The notes beneath the pieces were generated by a model. The model searched no databases. It had not been told where the DNA came from and saw only the letters and a list, made by a program, of their open reading frames with translations. From Desulfacinum hydrothermale DSM 13146 (lineage in GTDB: Bacteria; Desulfobacterota; Syntrophobacteria; Syntrophobacterales; DSM-9756), in NCBI RefSeq assembly GCF_900176285.1, contig NZ_FWXF01000004.1, positions 1 to 64,000 of the forward strand: 64,000 bases of DNA, read 5' to 3'. A program made the position numbers and the translations under genes. Of the stretch, positions 1 to 7,978 are shown in pieces. The stretch's first letter is position 1. Every line of letters begins with the position of its first letter.

Positions 1-1
1 C

Positions 2-3000
2 GACGCCAGCGGGCGGCGCCGTCCGGTTCCCGTGGAAGGGTCCAACTTCGTGATGGAAGTGGACGCGGTGATTCCGGCCATCGGGCAGGAATCGGACTGG
101 GCGTGTCTGACGCCGGAATGCGCGTGCACCCTGAGCGACTGGCGGACCCTCAAGGTGGATCCGGTGACGCTCCAATCGGATGATCCGGACATCTTCGCGG
201 GCGGCGATGCGGTGACGGGCCCGCGCACGGTGATCGAGGCCATCGCGGCGGGAAAGGAAGCGGCCGTTTCCATCCAACGGTTCCTGCAGGGGCAGGATCT
301 CCGGGAAGGACGGGAAAGAAAGTGGGAGCCGGTCCAAGATGTGCCCACGGAGGGCTACGACCAGATTCCCAGGGAGCGCATGCCGCGGCTTTCGCCCGAA
401 GAGCGCCGGGGCAACTTCAACGAGGTGCAACTGGGCTTTACGGAAGAGCAGGTGCGCCGGGAAGCCGAAAGATGCCTCAACTGCGGGATCTGTTCCGAAT
501 GCTACCGGTGCGTGGACGCGTGTCTGGCCGATGCGGTGATCCACGAGGACACCCCCCGGGAGCGGGAACTGGAAGTGGGGGCGATCGTGCTGGCTCCCGG
601 CTTCAAGCCCTTCGATCCGTCCCTTTACGACACCTACGGCTACGCGCACTTTGCCAATGTGATGACGGCCATGGAGTTCGAGCGGCTCCTTTCGGCGTCC
701 GGGCCCACCATGGGGCATGTGGTGCGTCCGTCCGACGAGAAGGAACCCAAGAAGATCGCCTGGCTCCAGTGCGTGGGATCGCGCGACATCCACCACTGTG
801 ACCACGCCTACTGTTCCGGGGTGTGCTGCATGTACGCCGTCAAGGAGGCGGTGATCGCCAAGGAGCATGCGGGAAGCGACCTGGAGGCGGCCATCTTTTT
901 CATGGACATGCGCACCCACGGAAAGGACTTCGAGCGCTACTACAACCGGGCGAAGGAAGAGCACGGGGTGCGGTTCATCCGCTCGCGGGTGCACAGCATC
1001 GAAGAGGTGCCCGGATCGGGCGGAGACCTGGAGATCCACTACGTGGACGAGGAGGGGAGGATCACCTCGGAGGTTTTCGACCTGGTGGTGCTGTCGGTGG
1101 GCCTGGAGACGTCCGAGGAGGCGAAGGCGCTCGCCGAGCGGCTGGATGTGCGTCTGAACGAACATCTCTTCGCCGAGCATTCGTCCTTCGATCCGGTGGC
1201 CGGCTCTCGGCCCGGGGTCTTCGTGTGCGGTGTCTTCCAGGGTCCCAAGGACATCCCCCAGTCGGTCATGGAGGCCTCCGCCGCCGCGGCCGCCGCCGGA
1301 GCCGCCTTGGCCCCGGCTCGCCACAGCCTGACCCGTGAAAAGGAAGTGCCGGCCCAGCTCAATGTCTTTGGGGAGCCGCCCCGGGTGGGGGTCTTCGTCT
1401 GCCATTGCGGCATCAACATCGGCGGCGTGGTGGATGTGGCCGCGGTGCGCGACTACGCCAAGAGCCTCCCCTACGTGGAGTACGTGACGGACAATCTTTA
1501 TACCTGCTCGCAGGATACGCAGGAGACCCTGAAAAAGGTCATTCGAGAGCACCAACTGAACCGCATCGTGGTGGCCGCCTGCACCCCGCGCACCCATGAA
1601 CCCCTGTTTCAGGAAACGCTCATGGATGCGGGCCTGAACAAGTACCTTTTCGAGATGGCCAACATCCGCAATCAGGATTCCTGGGTGCACGGCATGGATC
1701 CGGCCACGGCCACGGAAAAGGCCAAGGATTTGGTCCGCATGGCGGTGGCCAAGGTGGCGCTGCTGGAGCCGCTCCAGGAACCGGAACTGACGGTCACCCG
1801 CCGGGCTCTGATCATCGGAGGCGGCGTGGCGGGCATGACGGCGGCCCTCTCCCTGGCCGACCAGGGCTATCCGGTGGATCTGGTGGAAAGGGAAGATCGG
1901 CTGGGTGGGCAGGCCCGGCATCTCAACAGCACTTGGCGCGGTGAAGACGTGGCCCAATACCTGGAAGAACTGCGCAATCGTGTCCAGGCCCACTCGAACA
2001 TCACCGTGCACCTCAACAGCCACATCTCTCAGGTGGACGGGTTCGTGGGCAACTTCAAGTCCGTGATCCAAAAAGGGGCGGAATCCGTCCAGGTGGAACA
2101 CGGCGTGGCCATCGTTGCCACGGGCGGCCGCGAACACGTGCCCACGGAATACCTTTACGGCCGGGATCCCCGGGTACTCACCCACCTGGAACTGGACCGG
2201 AAGCTCCGAAATGACGACCCGGCGATCCGTTCGGCCCAATCGGCCGTCTTCATCCAGTGCGTGGGATCCCGGGAGCCGGATCGCCCCTACTGCAGCCGAG
2301 TGTGCTGCACCCACTCGATCCACAGCGCTTTGGAGATCAAGAAACGCAATCCCGACTGCGACGTCTATGTGCTTTACCGGGACATCCGAAGCTACGGCGA
2401 GCGGGAGACGCTCTACAAGGAAGCGCGCCAGGCAGGGGTGATCTTCATCCGCTATGACCTGGAAAACAAACCCAGGGTGGAGGTGGCGGACGGCCGACTG
2501 CAGGTTACCGTCACGGACCACGTGCTGCAGCGGCCGGTGGTGCTCAGCCCCGACCTGGTGACTCTGGCCACGGCCATCGAGCCCAACGCCGACGAGTCGT
2601 TGGCGCAGCTTTTCAAGGTACCCATGAACGATGATGGGTTCTTGATCGAAGCCCATGCCAAACTGCGGCCTGTGGATTTTGCCACCGACGGCGTCTTTCT
2701 GTGCGGTCTGGTTCACTATCCCAAGCCCCTGGATGAAAGCATCGCCCAGGCCCAGGCGGCCGCGGCCCGCGCCGCCACCCTGCTGGCTCGGGACACCATC
2801 CACTTTCCCGGCACGGTGGCCCGGACTGACCCCATGCTGTGCAGCGCGTGCGGTACCTGTGTCCAGGTCTGCCCCTACTCCGCGCCTCGGTTCAACGAGC
2901 GTGGGGTGGCGGAAATCAACCCGGCCCTCTGTAAGGGCTGTGGGCTGTGCGTGGCATCGTGCCGGTCGGGAGCAATCCGGCTGCAGGGCTTCGATGACGC

Positions 3001-3031
3001 CCAGATCTTTTCCATGATCGACAGCCTGTAG
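2..3031 (+). CDS. hdrA: HdrA-like FAD/iron-sulfur subunit, 5' truncated by the window edge
   Basis: Flavin-containing electron-bifurcating core subunit of a heterodisulfide-reductase-like complex. The reading frame is open to the first bases, so the true start lies outside the window; the GTG at 32 is not taken as a start. Visible in order: the end of a GltD-like pyridine-nucleotide/FAD domain (DAVIPAIGQE, then a GGDAVTGP motif), a Cys-rich segment (CLNCGICSECYRCVDAC), the HdrA cysteine motif VFVCHCGINIGG, the CTPRTHEPLF motif, a second FAD Rossmann motif (IIGGGVAGMTAALSLA), and two C-terminal 4Fe-4S motifs (CSACGTCVQVCP and CKGCGLCVASC). Known HdrA proteins bifurcate electrons from a donor to ferredoxin and a disulfide. 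Four downstream genes encode the partners expected of a Flx-Hdr complex, which supports a cytoplasmic NADH- or NADPH-linked role. The GltD-like extension makes it longer than archaeal HdrA. Confidence 0.9.
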   Translation, partial: DASGRRRPVPVEGSNFVMEVDAVIPAIGQESDWACLTPECACTLSDWRTLKVDPVTLQSDDPDIFAGGDAVTGPRTVIEAIAAGKEAAVSIQRFLQGQDLREGRERKWEPVQDVPTEGYDQIPRERMPRLSPEERRGNFNEVQLGFTEEQVRREAERCLNCGICSECYRCVDACLADAVIHEDTPRERELEVGAIVLAPGFKPFDPSLYDTYGYAHFANVMTAMEFERLLSASGPTMGHVVRPSDEKEPKKIAWLQCVGSRDIHHCDHAYCSGVCCMYAVKEAVIAKEHAGSDLEAAIFFMDMRTHGKDFERYYNRAKEEHGVRFIRSRVHSIEEVPGSGGDLEIHYVDEEGRITSEVFDLVVLSVGLETSEEAKALAERLDVRLNEHLFAEHSSFDPVAGSRPGVFVCGVFQGPKDIPQSVMEASAAAAAAGAALAPARHSLTREKEVPAQLNVFGEPPRVGVFVCHCGINIGGVVDVAAVRDYAKSLPYVEYVTDNLYTCSQDTQETLKKVIREHQLNRIVVAACTPRTHEPLFQETLMDAGLNKYLFEMANIRNQDSWVHGMDPATATEKAKDLVRMAVAKVALLEPLQEPELTVTRRALIIGGGVAGMTAALSLADQGYPVDLVEREDRLGGQARHLNSTWRGEDVAQYLEELRNRVQAHSNITVHLNSHISQVDGFVGNFKSVIQKGAESVQVEHGVAIVATGGREHVPTEYLYGRDPRVLTHLELDRKLRNDDPAIRSAQSAVFIQCVGSREPDRPYCSRVCCTHSIHSALEIKKRNPDCDVYVLYRDIRSYGERETLYKEARQAGVIFIRYDLENKPRVEVADGRLQVTVTDHVLQRPVVLSPDLVTLATAIEPNADESLAQLFKVPMNDDGFLIEAHAKLRPVDFATDGVFLCGLVHYPKPLDESIAQAQAAAARAATLLARDTIHFPGTVARTDPMLCSACGTCVQVCPYSAPRFNERGVAEINPALCKGCGLCVASCRSGAIRLQGFDDAQIFSMIDSL

Positions 3032-3105
3032 GGACGATGAACAGCGTATGATGAACGATGAATGGGAGTGCGGGCCCAGCCCCGGGCTCCCTGGGAGTCG
3101 ATTCG

Positions 3106-3582
3106 ATGAGTGAATGGGAACCGAAGATCGTCGCTTTTCTGTGCAATTGGTGCTCCTACGGGGCCGCCGACCTGGCGGGCGTGAGCCGCTTGCAATATCC
3201 AGCGAACATCCGGGTGATTCGCGTGCCGTGCAGCGGGCGCATCAATCCCAAGTTCATCCTGGCGGCCCTCCGCCACGGGGCGGACGGCGTGTGGGTGTCC
3301 GGGTGCCATCCCGGCGACTGCCACTACATCGAGGGCAACTACTACGCGCGGCGCAAGTTCGCTTTGTTGAAAAGCCTGCTGGAACACACGGGCATCGATC
3401 CAAGGCGACTGCACTTTTCGTGGATTTCATCGGCGGAGGCGTCCAAGTTCGCCCAAGTGGCCCGAGAGGTGGTGGAGACGGTGCGCGCCGCCGGACCCTC
3501 CCGCCATTTCATCAAGACCCTGCCCCAAGGGGAGGCCGCGTGGGGCCAAGCAACGGCGGAACTTCAAGCTGAGGTGGTTTAG
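3106..3582 (+). CDS. flxD: FlxD/MvhD-like [2Fe-2S] electron-transfer subunit
   Basis: A 158-residue MvhD-family protein, the small Fe-S subunit that passes electrons to HdrA. The N-terminus has the family pattern FLCNWCSYGAADLAG, followed by VPCSGRINP and a GCHPGDCHY motif; these cysteines are the expected cluster ligands. The start at 3106 is preferred over 3058 because GGGAG lies 8 bases upstream and the family begins close to this methionine. The gene follows hdrA by about 75 bases and its stop codon abuts the next ATG, so it is translationally close to the following ferredoxin-like gene. No hydrogenase or formate dehydrogenase subunit is adjacent, and the FlxA-like gene supplies the probable electron donor. 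The family call is firm; the exact partner is inferred from context. Confidence 0.9.
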   Translation: MSEWEPKIVAFLCNWCSYGAADLAGVSRLQYPANIRVIRVPCSGRINPKFILAALRHGADGVWVSGCHPGDCHYIEGNYYARRKFALLKSLLEHTGIDPRRLHFSWISSAEASKFAQVAREVVETVRAAGPSRHFIKTLPQGEAAWGQATAELQAEVV

Positions 3583-4533
3583 ATGCACGCATACACGGAA
3601 AAGATTCGGGACGCGGCCCGGCGCCTTCTCGCCGAAAAGAAGGTGGACGGCGTCATCGGTTTTCGCAGGGGCACCCTGCCCCTGATGAACGAACCGGTGT
3701 TCGTCCGCCATGTGGATCATGTGGATCAGCTCATCTGGGACGGCAACTGCGGCATCAACCTGGCCAATTACCTGACGAAGCGCAAGGACCGGGTGGCGGT
3801 GGTGGCCAAGGGGTGTGATTCGCGAAACATCGTGGTCCACATCCAGGAAAACCAGATCACACGGGATCAGCTCCACATCCTGGGAGTCCCGTGCCAGGGC
3901 ATGCTGGACCGGAAAGGCATCCTGAGGGCGTTGAACGGCCGGGAACCCCTTGAGGTGGAGGAGACGGATTCGCAAGTGCGGGTCTCCGGTGAAGGCTTTC
4001 AGGAGGTCTTTGCCCGCCGAGAGGTGCTCCAGGACAATTGCAAGATCTGTATCCACCGAAACCCGGTGATCTACGATGAACTGCTGGGCGAGATGGTGGA
4101 AGAACCCACGGACGTGGACCGCTACGAAGACGTGCGGCGCCTGGAGAGCCTGTCGGTGGAGGAGCGGTGGAACCACTTCGAAGAACTCATCGCTTCGTGC
4201 ATCCGCTGCTATGCCTGCCGAAACGCCTGTCCCCAGTGCTACTGCCCCACCTGCTTCGTGGATGAGTCCCGGCCCCAGTGGGTGGGCAAATCGCTGGATC
4301 CCACGGACACGCGGACCTTCCATCTGCTGCGGGCCTACCACATGGCCGGTCGTTGTACCGACTGCGGGGCCTGTGAAAGGGCGTGTCCCATGAACATCAA
4401 GGTCCGCCAGTTCACCAAGAAACTGGAAAAGGACGCGAAGGAACTCTTCGACTACGAGGTGGGCATTGTATTGGAGGAGCGTCCGCCTCTGGATACCTAT
4501 CGCCCGGACGATCCGCAGGACTTCATCAAGTAG
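3583..4533 (+). CDS. 4Fe-4S dicluster protein of the Flx module (FlxC-like)
   Basis: A 316-residue iron-sulfur protein. The N-terminal half resembles the FrhB/FdhB-type beta subunits (a KGCDSRNIVVHIQEN segment). The C-terminal half carries two cysteine clusters, CIRCYACRNACPQCYC and CTDCGACERACPMN. Its ATG immediately follows the stop codon of flxD. In Desulfovibrio flxABCD-hdrABC loci two ferredoxin-like proteins link FlxA to FlxD; this protein and the next fill those positions, in reversed gene order. It probably relays electrons between the flavin subunit and HdrA in the cytoplasm. The assignment as FlxC rather than FlxB is a positional guess, so no symbol is given. Confidence 0.8.
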   Translation: MHAYTEKIRDAARRLLAEKKVDGVIGFRRGTLPLMNEPVFVRHVDHVDQLIWDGNCGINLANYLTKRKDRVAVVAKGCDSRNIVVHIQENQITRDQLHILGVPCQGMLDRKGILRALNGREPLEVEETDSQVRVSGEGFQEVFARREVLQDNCKICIHRNPVIYDELLGEMVEEPTDVDRYEDVRRLESLSVEERWNHFEELIASCIRCYACRNACPQCYCPTCFVDESRPQWVGKSLDPTDTRTFHLLRAYHMAGRCTDCGACERACPMNIKVRQFTKKLEKDAKELFDYEVGIVLEERPPLDTYRPDDPQDFIK

Positions 4534-4607
4534 ATCCGGGATGGCCCCGTTGAATGACCAGGTGGTCGGATGAGTGAGCGACCGTGGAAGCCATAAAGGA
4601 CATGCCC

Positions 4608-5660
4608 ATGTTGAAGATATTCGTTAGCAAAGACAACCTGCCCCGTCTGGTGGACCGGCTCATGGCGGACAATCAGGTGCTGGGACCGGTCAGGGAAGGG
4701 GAGGCGTATCGGTTTCGCGCCCTGAAGGAAGCCCGGGATCTGGATCTGAATTTCCAGAACACGCGCCTTTCGCCCAAGGACCTGATGCACCCCCAGACGG
4801 ATCCCCTGTTCGCCTATTCGCTCCGAAAGGACGATCCGGAGGCGGGGATCCTCAAGGAACTGCCGCGCCAGACGGCCCAGCGGGTGGTGCTGGGGATCCG
4901 CCCCTGCGATGCCAAGGCCTTTCAGTTGGTGGATGTGAATTTCGTGACCGATACCTACCGGGATCCCTGGTGGGAGGCGCGCCGAAACGCCACGGTCCTC
5001 GTCGGGCTGGGCTGCACCCAACCGTGCAGCACCTGTTTTTGCACGGCTGTGGGCACGGGGCCCTTCGACTCCTCCGCGCTGGACGTGCTGATGACCGAAG
5101 TGGAAGGCGGCTACCTGCTGGCGGCCGTGACGGAAAAGGGCGAAGCCCTGCTCCAGGACGCGCCCGAGGCCCAGTCCGCAACGGGCGAGATGGCCGAGGC
5201 GGCCGAAAAGATCGCCCTGGAGGCCGCCAAGAAAGTGGCCAAACCCTTTGTGATCGACCCGCTCAAGGACAAACCGCAGACGGAGCTTTTCGGCGCCGAG
5301 TTCTGGGAAGAGGTCCAGTTTGCGTGCATCAACTGCGGCACCTGCACCTACCTGTGCCCCACCTGCTGGTGCTTCGACATCCAGGACGAAGTCCAGGGAG
5401 ACCGCGGCGTTCGCCTGCGCTTGTGGGATGCGTGCATGTTTCCTCTGTTCACTTTGCACGGATCGGGCCACAACCCCCGCAGCCAAAAACTCCAAAGGGT
5501 ACGCCAGCGTTTCATGCACAAGTTCAAATACTACGTGGACAAGTACGGCGACGGCCCGGCCTGCGTGGGCTGCGGGCGTTGCGTTCAGTATTGCCCTGTC
5601 AACATCGACATCCGTCGGGTGGTGGCCATGATGAGCGCCTCCTGTGTCTGCCCGACTTGA
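4608..5660 (+). CDS. 4Fe-4S dicluster protein, AsrA/hydrogenase-like (FlxB-like)
   Basis: A 350-residue protein of the family that includes anaerobic sulfite reductase subunit A and the 4Fe-4S subunits of Flx complexes. The N-terminal domain has the GIRPCDAKAFQLVD segment and a GCTQPCSTCFCTAVG motif typical of this family. Two C-terminal 4Fe-4S motifs follow: CINCGTCTYLCPTCWC and CVGCGRCVQYCPVNID. ATG 4608 is chosen because AAAGGA sits 7 bases upstream; the in-frame ATG at 4602 and GTG at 4584 lack such spacing. It precedes flxA by about 50 bases. AsrA and FlxA/AsrB-type proteins pair in other systems, so a direct contact with the downstream flavoprotein is likely but inferred. Confidence 0.82.
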   Translation: MLKIFVSKDNLPRLVDRLMADNQVLGPVREGEAYRFRALKEARDLDLNFQNTRLSPKDLMHPQTDPLFAYSLRKDDPEAGILKELPRQTAQRVVLGIRPCDAKAFQLVDVNFVTDTYRDPWWEARRNATVLVGLGCTQPCSTCFCTAVGTGPFDSSALDVLMTEVEGGYLLAAVTEKGEALLQDAPEAQSATGEMAEAAEKIALEAAKKVAKPFVIDPLKDKPQTELFGAEFWEEVQFACINCGTCTYLCPTCWCFDIQDEVQGDRGVRLRLWDACMFPLFTLHGSGHNPRSQKLQRVRQRFMHKFKYYVDKYGDGPACVGCGRCVQYCPVNIDIRRVVAMMSASCVCPT

Positions 5661-5713
5661 GACTGCTGAGTTCGTGATCCGCTCTGAGGAGCGAAACGTT
5701 CCGGAGGACTGAC

Positions 5714-6556
5714 GTGAAAAACCCCTATCTGCCCTATCCCGTCCGGATCCAGGAGATCATCACGGAAACGGAAGACCGCAACCTGAAGACATTCAAGCTG
5801 GTCTTTCTGAATCCCAAGGACGAAGAGGCCTTTTCTTACATCCCCGGCCAGTTCGCCGAGCTTTCGGTGGCGGGTCAGGGAGAGGTGCCCATCGGCATCG
5901 CCTCGTCGCCCACGGAAAAGGGCTTCATCATGTTCACCGTCAACCGGGTGGGCAAGGTGACGACCCATCTGCACAACATGAAGCCCGGGGATGTCATGGG
6001 TGTGCGCGGCCCCCTGGGCAACTGGTACCCGTGGGAGGAGATGAAAGGAAAGAACGTGGTGATCATCGGAGGCGGCTTCGCCTTCACCACCCTGCGCTCT
6101 TCCATCGTCTGGATGCTGGACCCGGCCCATCGGGGCGACTACGGCGACATCACCGTGGTCTACGGGGCCCGCAATCCCGGCATGCTGCTCTACAAAGACG
6201 AATTGGTGGCCTGGGAAAAGCGCGATGACATCACCATGCACCTCACGGTGGACGGCACGGACGATCCCGACTGGAAGTACAACGTGGGGTTCGTGCCGGC
6301 CATCACCCAGGAAAAGGCGCCCAGCTCGGAAAACGCCTACGCCATCGTGTGCGGCCCGCCCATCATGATCAAATTCACGCTGCCCGTGCTGGCCGACCTG
6401 GGCTTTCCGCCGGAGCGGATCATCACCAGCCTGGAGATGCGCATGAAATGTGGGATCGGCATGTGCGGGCGGTGCAACATCGGAACGGAGTATGTGTGCA
6501 AGGACGGTCCTGTCTTCACCATGGAAAAGCTCGGCCGGCTGCCCAATGAGTATTGA
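5714..6556 (+). CDS. flxA: FAD/NAD(P)H-binding oxidoreductase FlxA
   Basis: A 280-residue ferredoxin-NADP reductase-like flavoprotein, the usual entry point for NAD(P)H electrons in Flx-Hdr complexes. Visible are the FAD-binding barrel with YIPGQFAELSV, a glycine-rich nucleotide motif VVIIGGGFAFTTLR, the CGPP motif near the NAD site, and a C-terminal Cys-rich [2Fe-2S]-type segment, MKCGIGMCGRCNIG, with a later cysteine in YVCKDGPVF. GTG 5714 is used as start with GGAGG just upstream. The same fold occurs in AsrB and PyrK, but a PyrD partner is far away (55.8 kb, with its own PyrK) and no AsrC is present, so the Flx role is favoured. Confidence 0.88.
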   Translation: MKNPYLPYPVRIQEIITETEDRNLKTFKLVFLNPKDEEAFSYIPGQFAELSVAGQGEVPIGIASSPTEKGFIMFTVNRVGKVTTHLHNMKPGDVMGVRGPLGNWYPWEEMKGKNVVIIGGGFAFTTLRSSIVWMLDPAHRGDYGDITVVYGARNPGMLLYKDELVAWEKRDDITMHLTVDGTDDPDWKYNVGFVPAITQEKAPSSENAYAIVCGPPIMIKFTLPVLADLGFPPERIITSLEMRMKCGIGMCGRCNIGTEYVCKDGPVFTMEKLGRLPNEY

Positions 6557-6661
6557 TCGGGGCGGCCTCAGGTTTTGAGAAAAAGATCTTTTATTGGAAC
6601 GGCTCTTGTGTTAGGAGAGGTAGACGGTTGTCTAACGGGAACCAAGTCAGGGGAGAGAATC

Positions 6662-7873
6662 ATGGAGCCTTTGCTGTTGTCCAAACGAGAAAGGCGCAAA
6701 TTGGCGAGCCAATACGCCGAGTTGTGCCTGACCTGCGGCACCTGCGCCGGAGGCTGCCCGGTAACGGGCGTGGACGGCCTGGATGTGCGCAAGGTGGTCC
6801 GGCTGGCCGTGCTGGGGCTGGACCAGGAGATTATCGATTCCAAATTCCCATGGGTTTGCACCATGTGCGGGCGCTGCGAACACGCCTGCCCCATGAACAT
6901 CGACCTGCTCAAGCTGCTCCGTTCCGCCCGCGCCATGCGGGATCGGGACAAGGTGCCCGGCGTGCTCCACAAAGGCGTGGAGATGTGCCTCAAGACCGGC
7001 AACAACGTGGGCATTCCCGAAGAAGACTTCAAGTTTTTGCTGGAAGACTTGGGCGCGGAGCTGGCCGAGGAGCTGCCGGGCTTTGAGGTGCCTGTCGACA
7101 AGAAGGGTGCCAAGTACCTTTTCACCATCAACTCCAAGGAACCCTTCGCGGAACCGGAAGACATGATGTTCTGGTGGCGGATCCTCTATGCCGCCGGCGA
7201 ATCCTGGACCGTGGCTTCCAAGAACTGGGAAGGCGTCAACTGGGGCCTTTTCACCGGTGATGACGAGGCCATGAAGGAGATCGTGGGCCGCCTCGTTCAG
7301 AATTACAAGGAGCTCGAATGCGAGTACCTTGTCTTACCGGAATGAGGCCACGCCTACTATGCGACCAGGCTTGGTCTGCAACAATGGTTTGCCGATGAAG
7401 GCGTCAAGTTCGTCAGCGTTCACGATCTGCTCAAGCAATACCTGGAAGAAGGCCGGATCAAGGTGGACAAGTCCGTCCATCAGGAACTGACCACCTACCA
7501 CGATCCGTGCAATTATGCTCGCAAGAGCGAACGGACCTTCGGCCACGGCTACTACGAAGAACCCCGCTGGGTGCTGCAGCAGTGCTGCGAAAACTTCGTG
7601 GAGATGTATCCCAACCGGGCCAACAACTTCTGCTGCGGCGGCGGAGGCGGTGCCTGGGCATCCCCCTATACGGAGGAACGCATCTTCTACGGCCGGGTGA
7701 AGGCCAAGCAGATCAAGGACACGGGTGCCAAGCTGCTCATCGCCCCGTGCCACAACTGCCGCGACCAAATCATGAAGAGTTTGCGCAAAGAGTACGATTT
7801 TATGGATGTGGAGGTGAAATACCTCTGGGAGCTCGTGGCGGACTCGCTGATCATCGAGCCGCGGGAAGAATGA
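6662..7873 (+). CDS. Selenocysteine-containing fused HdrC/HdrB protein (in-frame UGA at 7343)
   Basis: Disulfide-reducing or thiol-relay subunit of the Hdr complex, read through UGA 7343-7345 as one 403-residue protein with Sec at position 228. The N-terminus is HdrC-like, with CLTCGTCAGGCP (from residue 22) and CTMCGRCEHACP (from residue 66). The C-terminus is HdrB-like: a CCG domain with Cys283, Cys324-Cys325 and C363-x2-C366. The UGA stands where Cys is expected in the E-C-G-H-A motif of Fe-S oxidoreductases (LPE-U-GHAYYATR). The frame after UGA is open and matches the family for 176 residues. ATG 6662 has GGGGAG upstream; an earlier in-frame start at 6575 looks non-coding. A frameshift or true stop is less likely because a SECIS-like hairpin follows directly. 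Confidence 0.85.
7360..7380 (+). promoter_or_regulatory. Putative bacterial SECIS element
   Basis: The hairpin TGC-GACCA / GGCT loop / TGGTC-T-GCA begins 14 bases after UGA 7343-7345. It has eight base pairs, a single bulged U (7377) and an apical loop starting with GG about 22 bases from the UGA. Bacterial SECIS elements such as that of E. coli fdhF share a short upper stem, a bulged U and a G-containing loop at this distance, where SelB binds. It lies inside the coding sequence, as expected in bacteria. Confidence 0.8.
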
Positions 7874-7894
7874 TCGATCCTTGAAGCGCTCACC

Positions 7895-7932
7895 AAGCCC
7901 CAGAAGCTCCCAGCGGTTTCTGGGGCTTTTTT
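7895..7932 (+). terminator. Intrinsic terminator of the flx-hdr operon
   Basis: Perfect 11-bp stem AAGCCCCAGAA / TTCTGGGGCTT around a 12-base loop, followed by a T run, 22 bases after the selenoprotein stop codon. It marks the operon end and separates it from the next gene. Confidence 0.92.
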
Positions 7933-7978
7933 ATGACGGTGCCACGGATGACAGACCACGGACGACGGGCTGGGAATC

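Noticed and set aside
7346-7873. A separate short HdrB-like gene starting at GTG 7463, or a pseudogene broken by a stop at 7343
   Set aside because: The frame is continuous across UGA, the missing segment 7346-7462 is family-like, and a SECIS-type hairpin follows the UGA. One selenoprotein explains all of this better.
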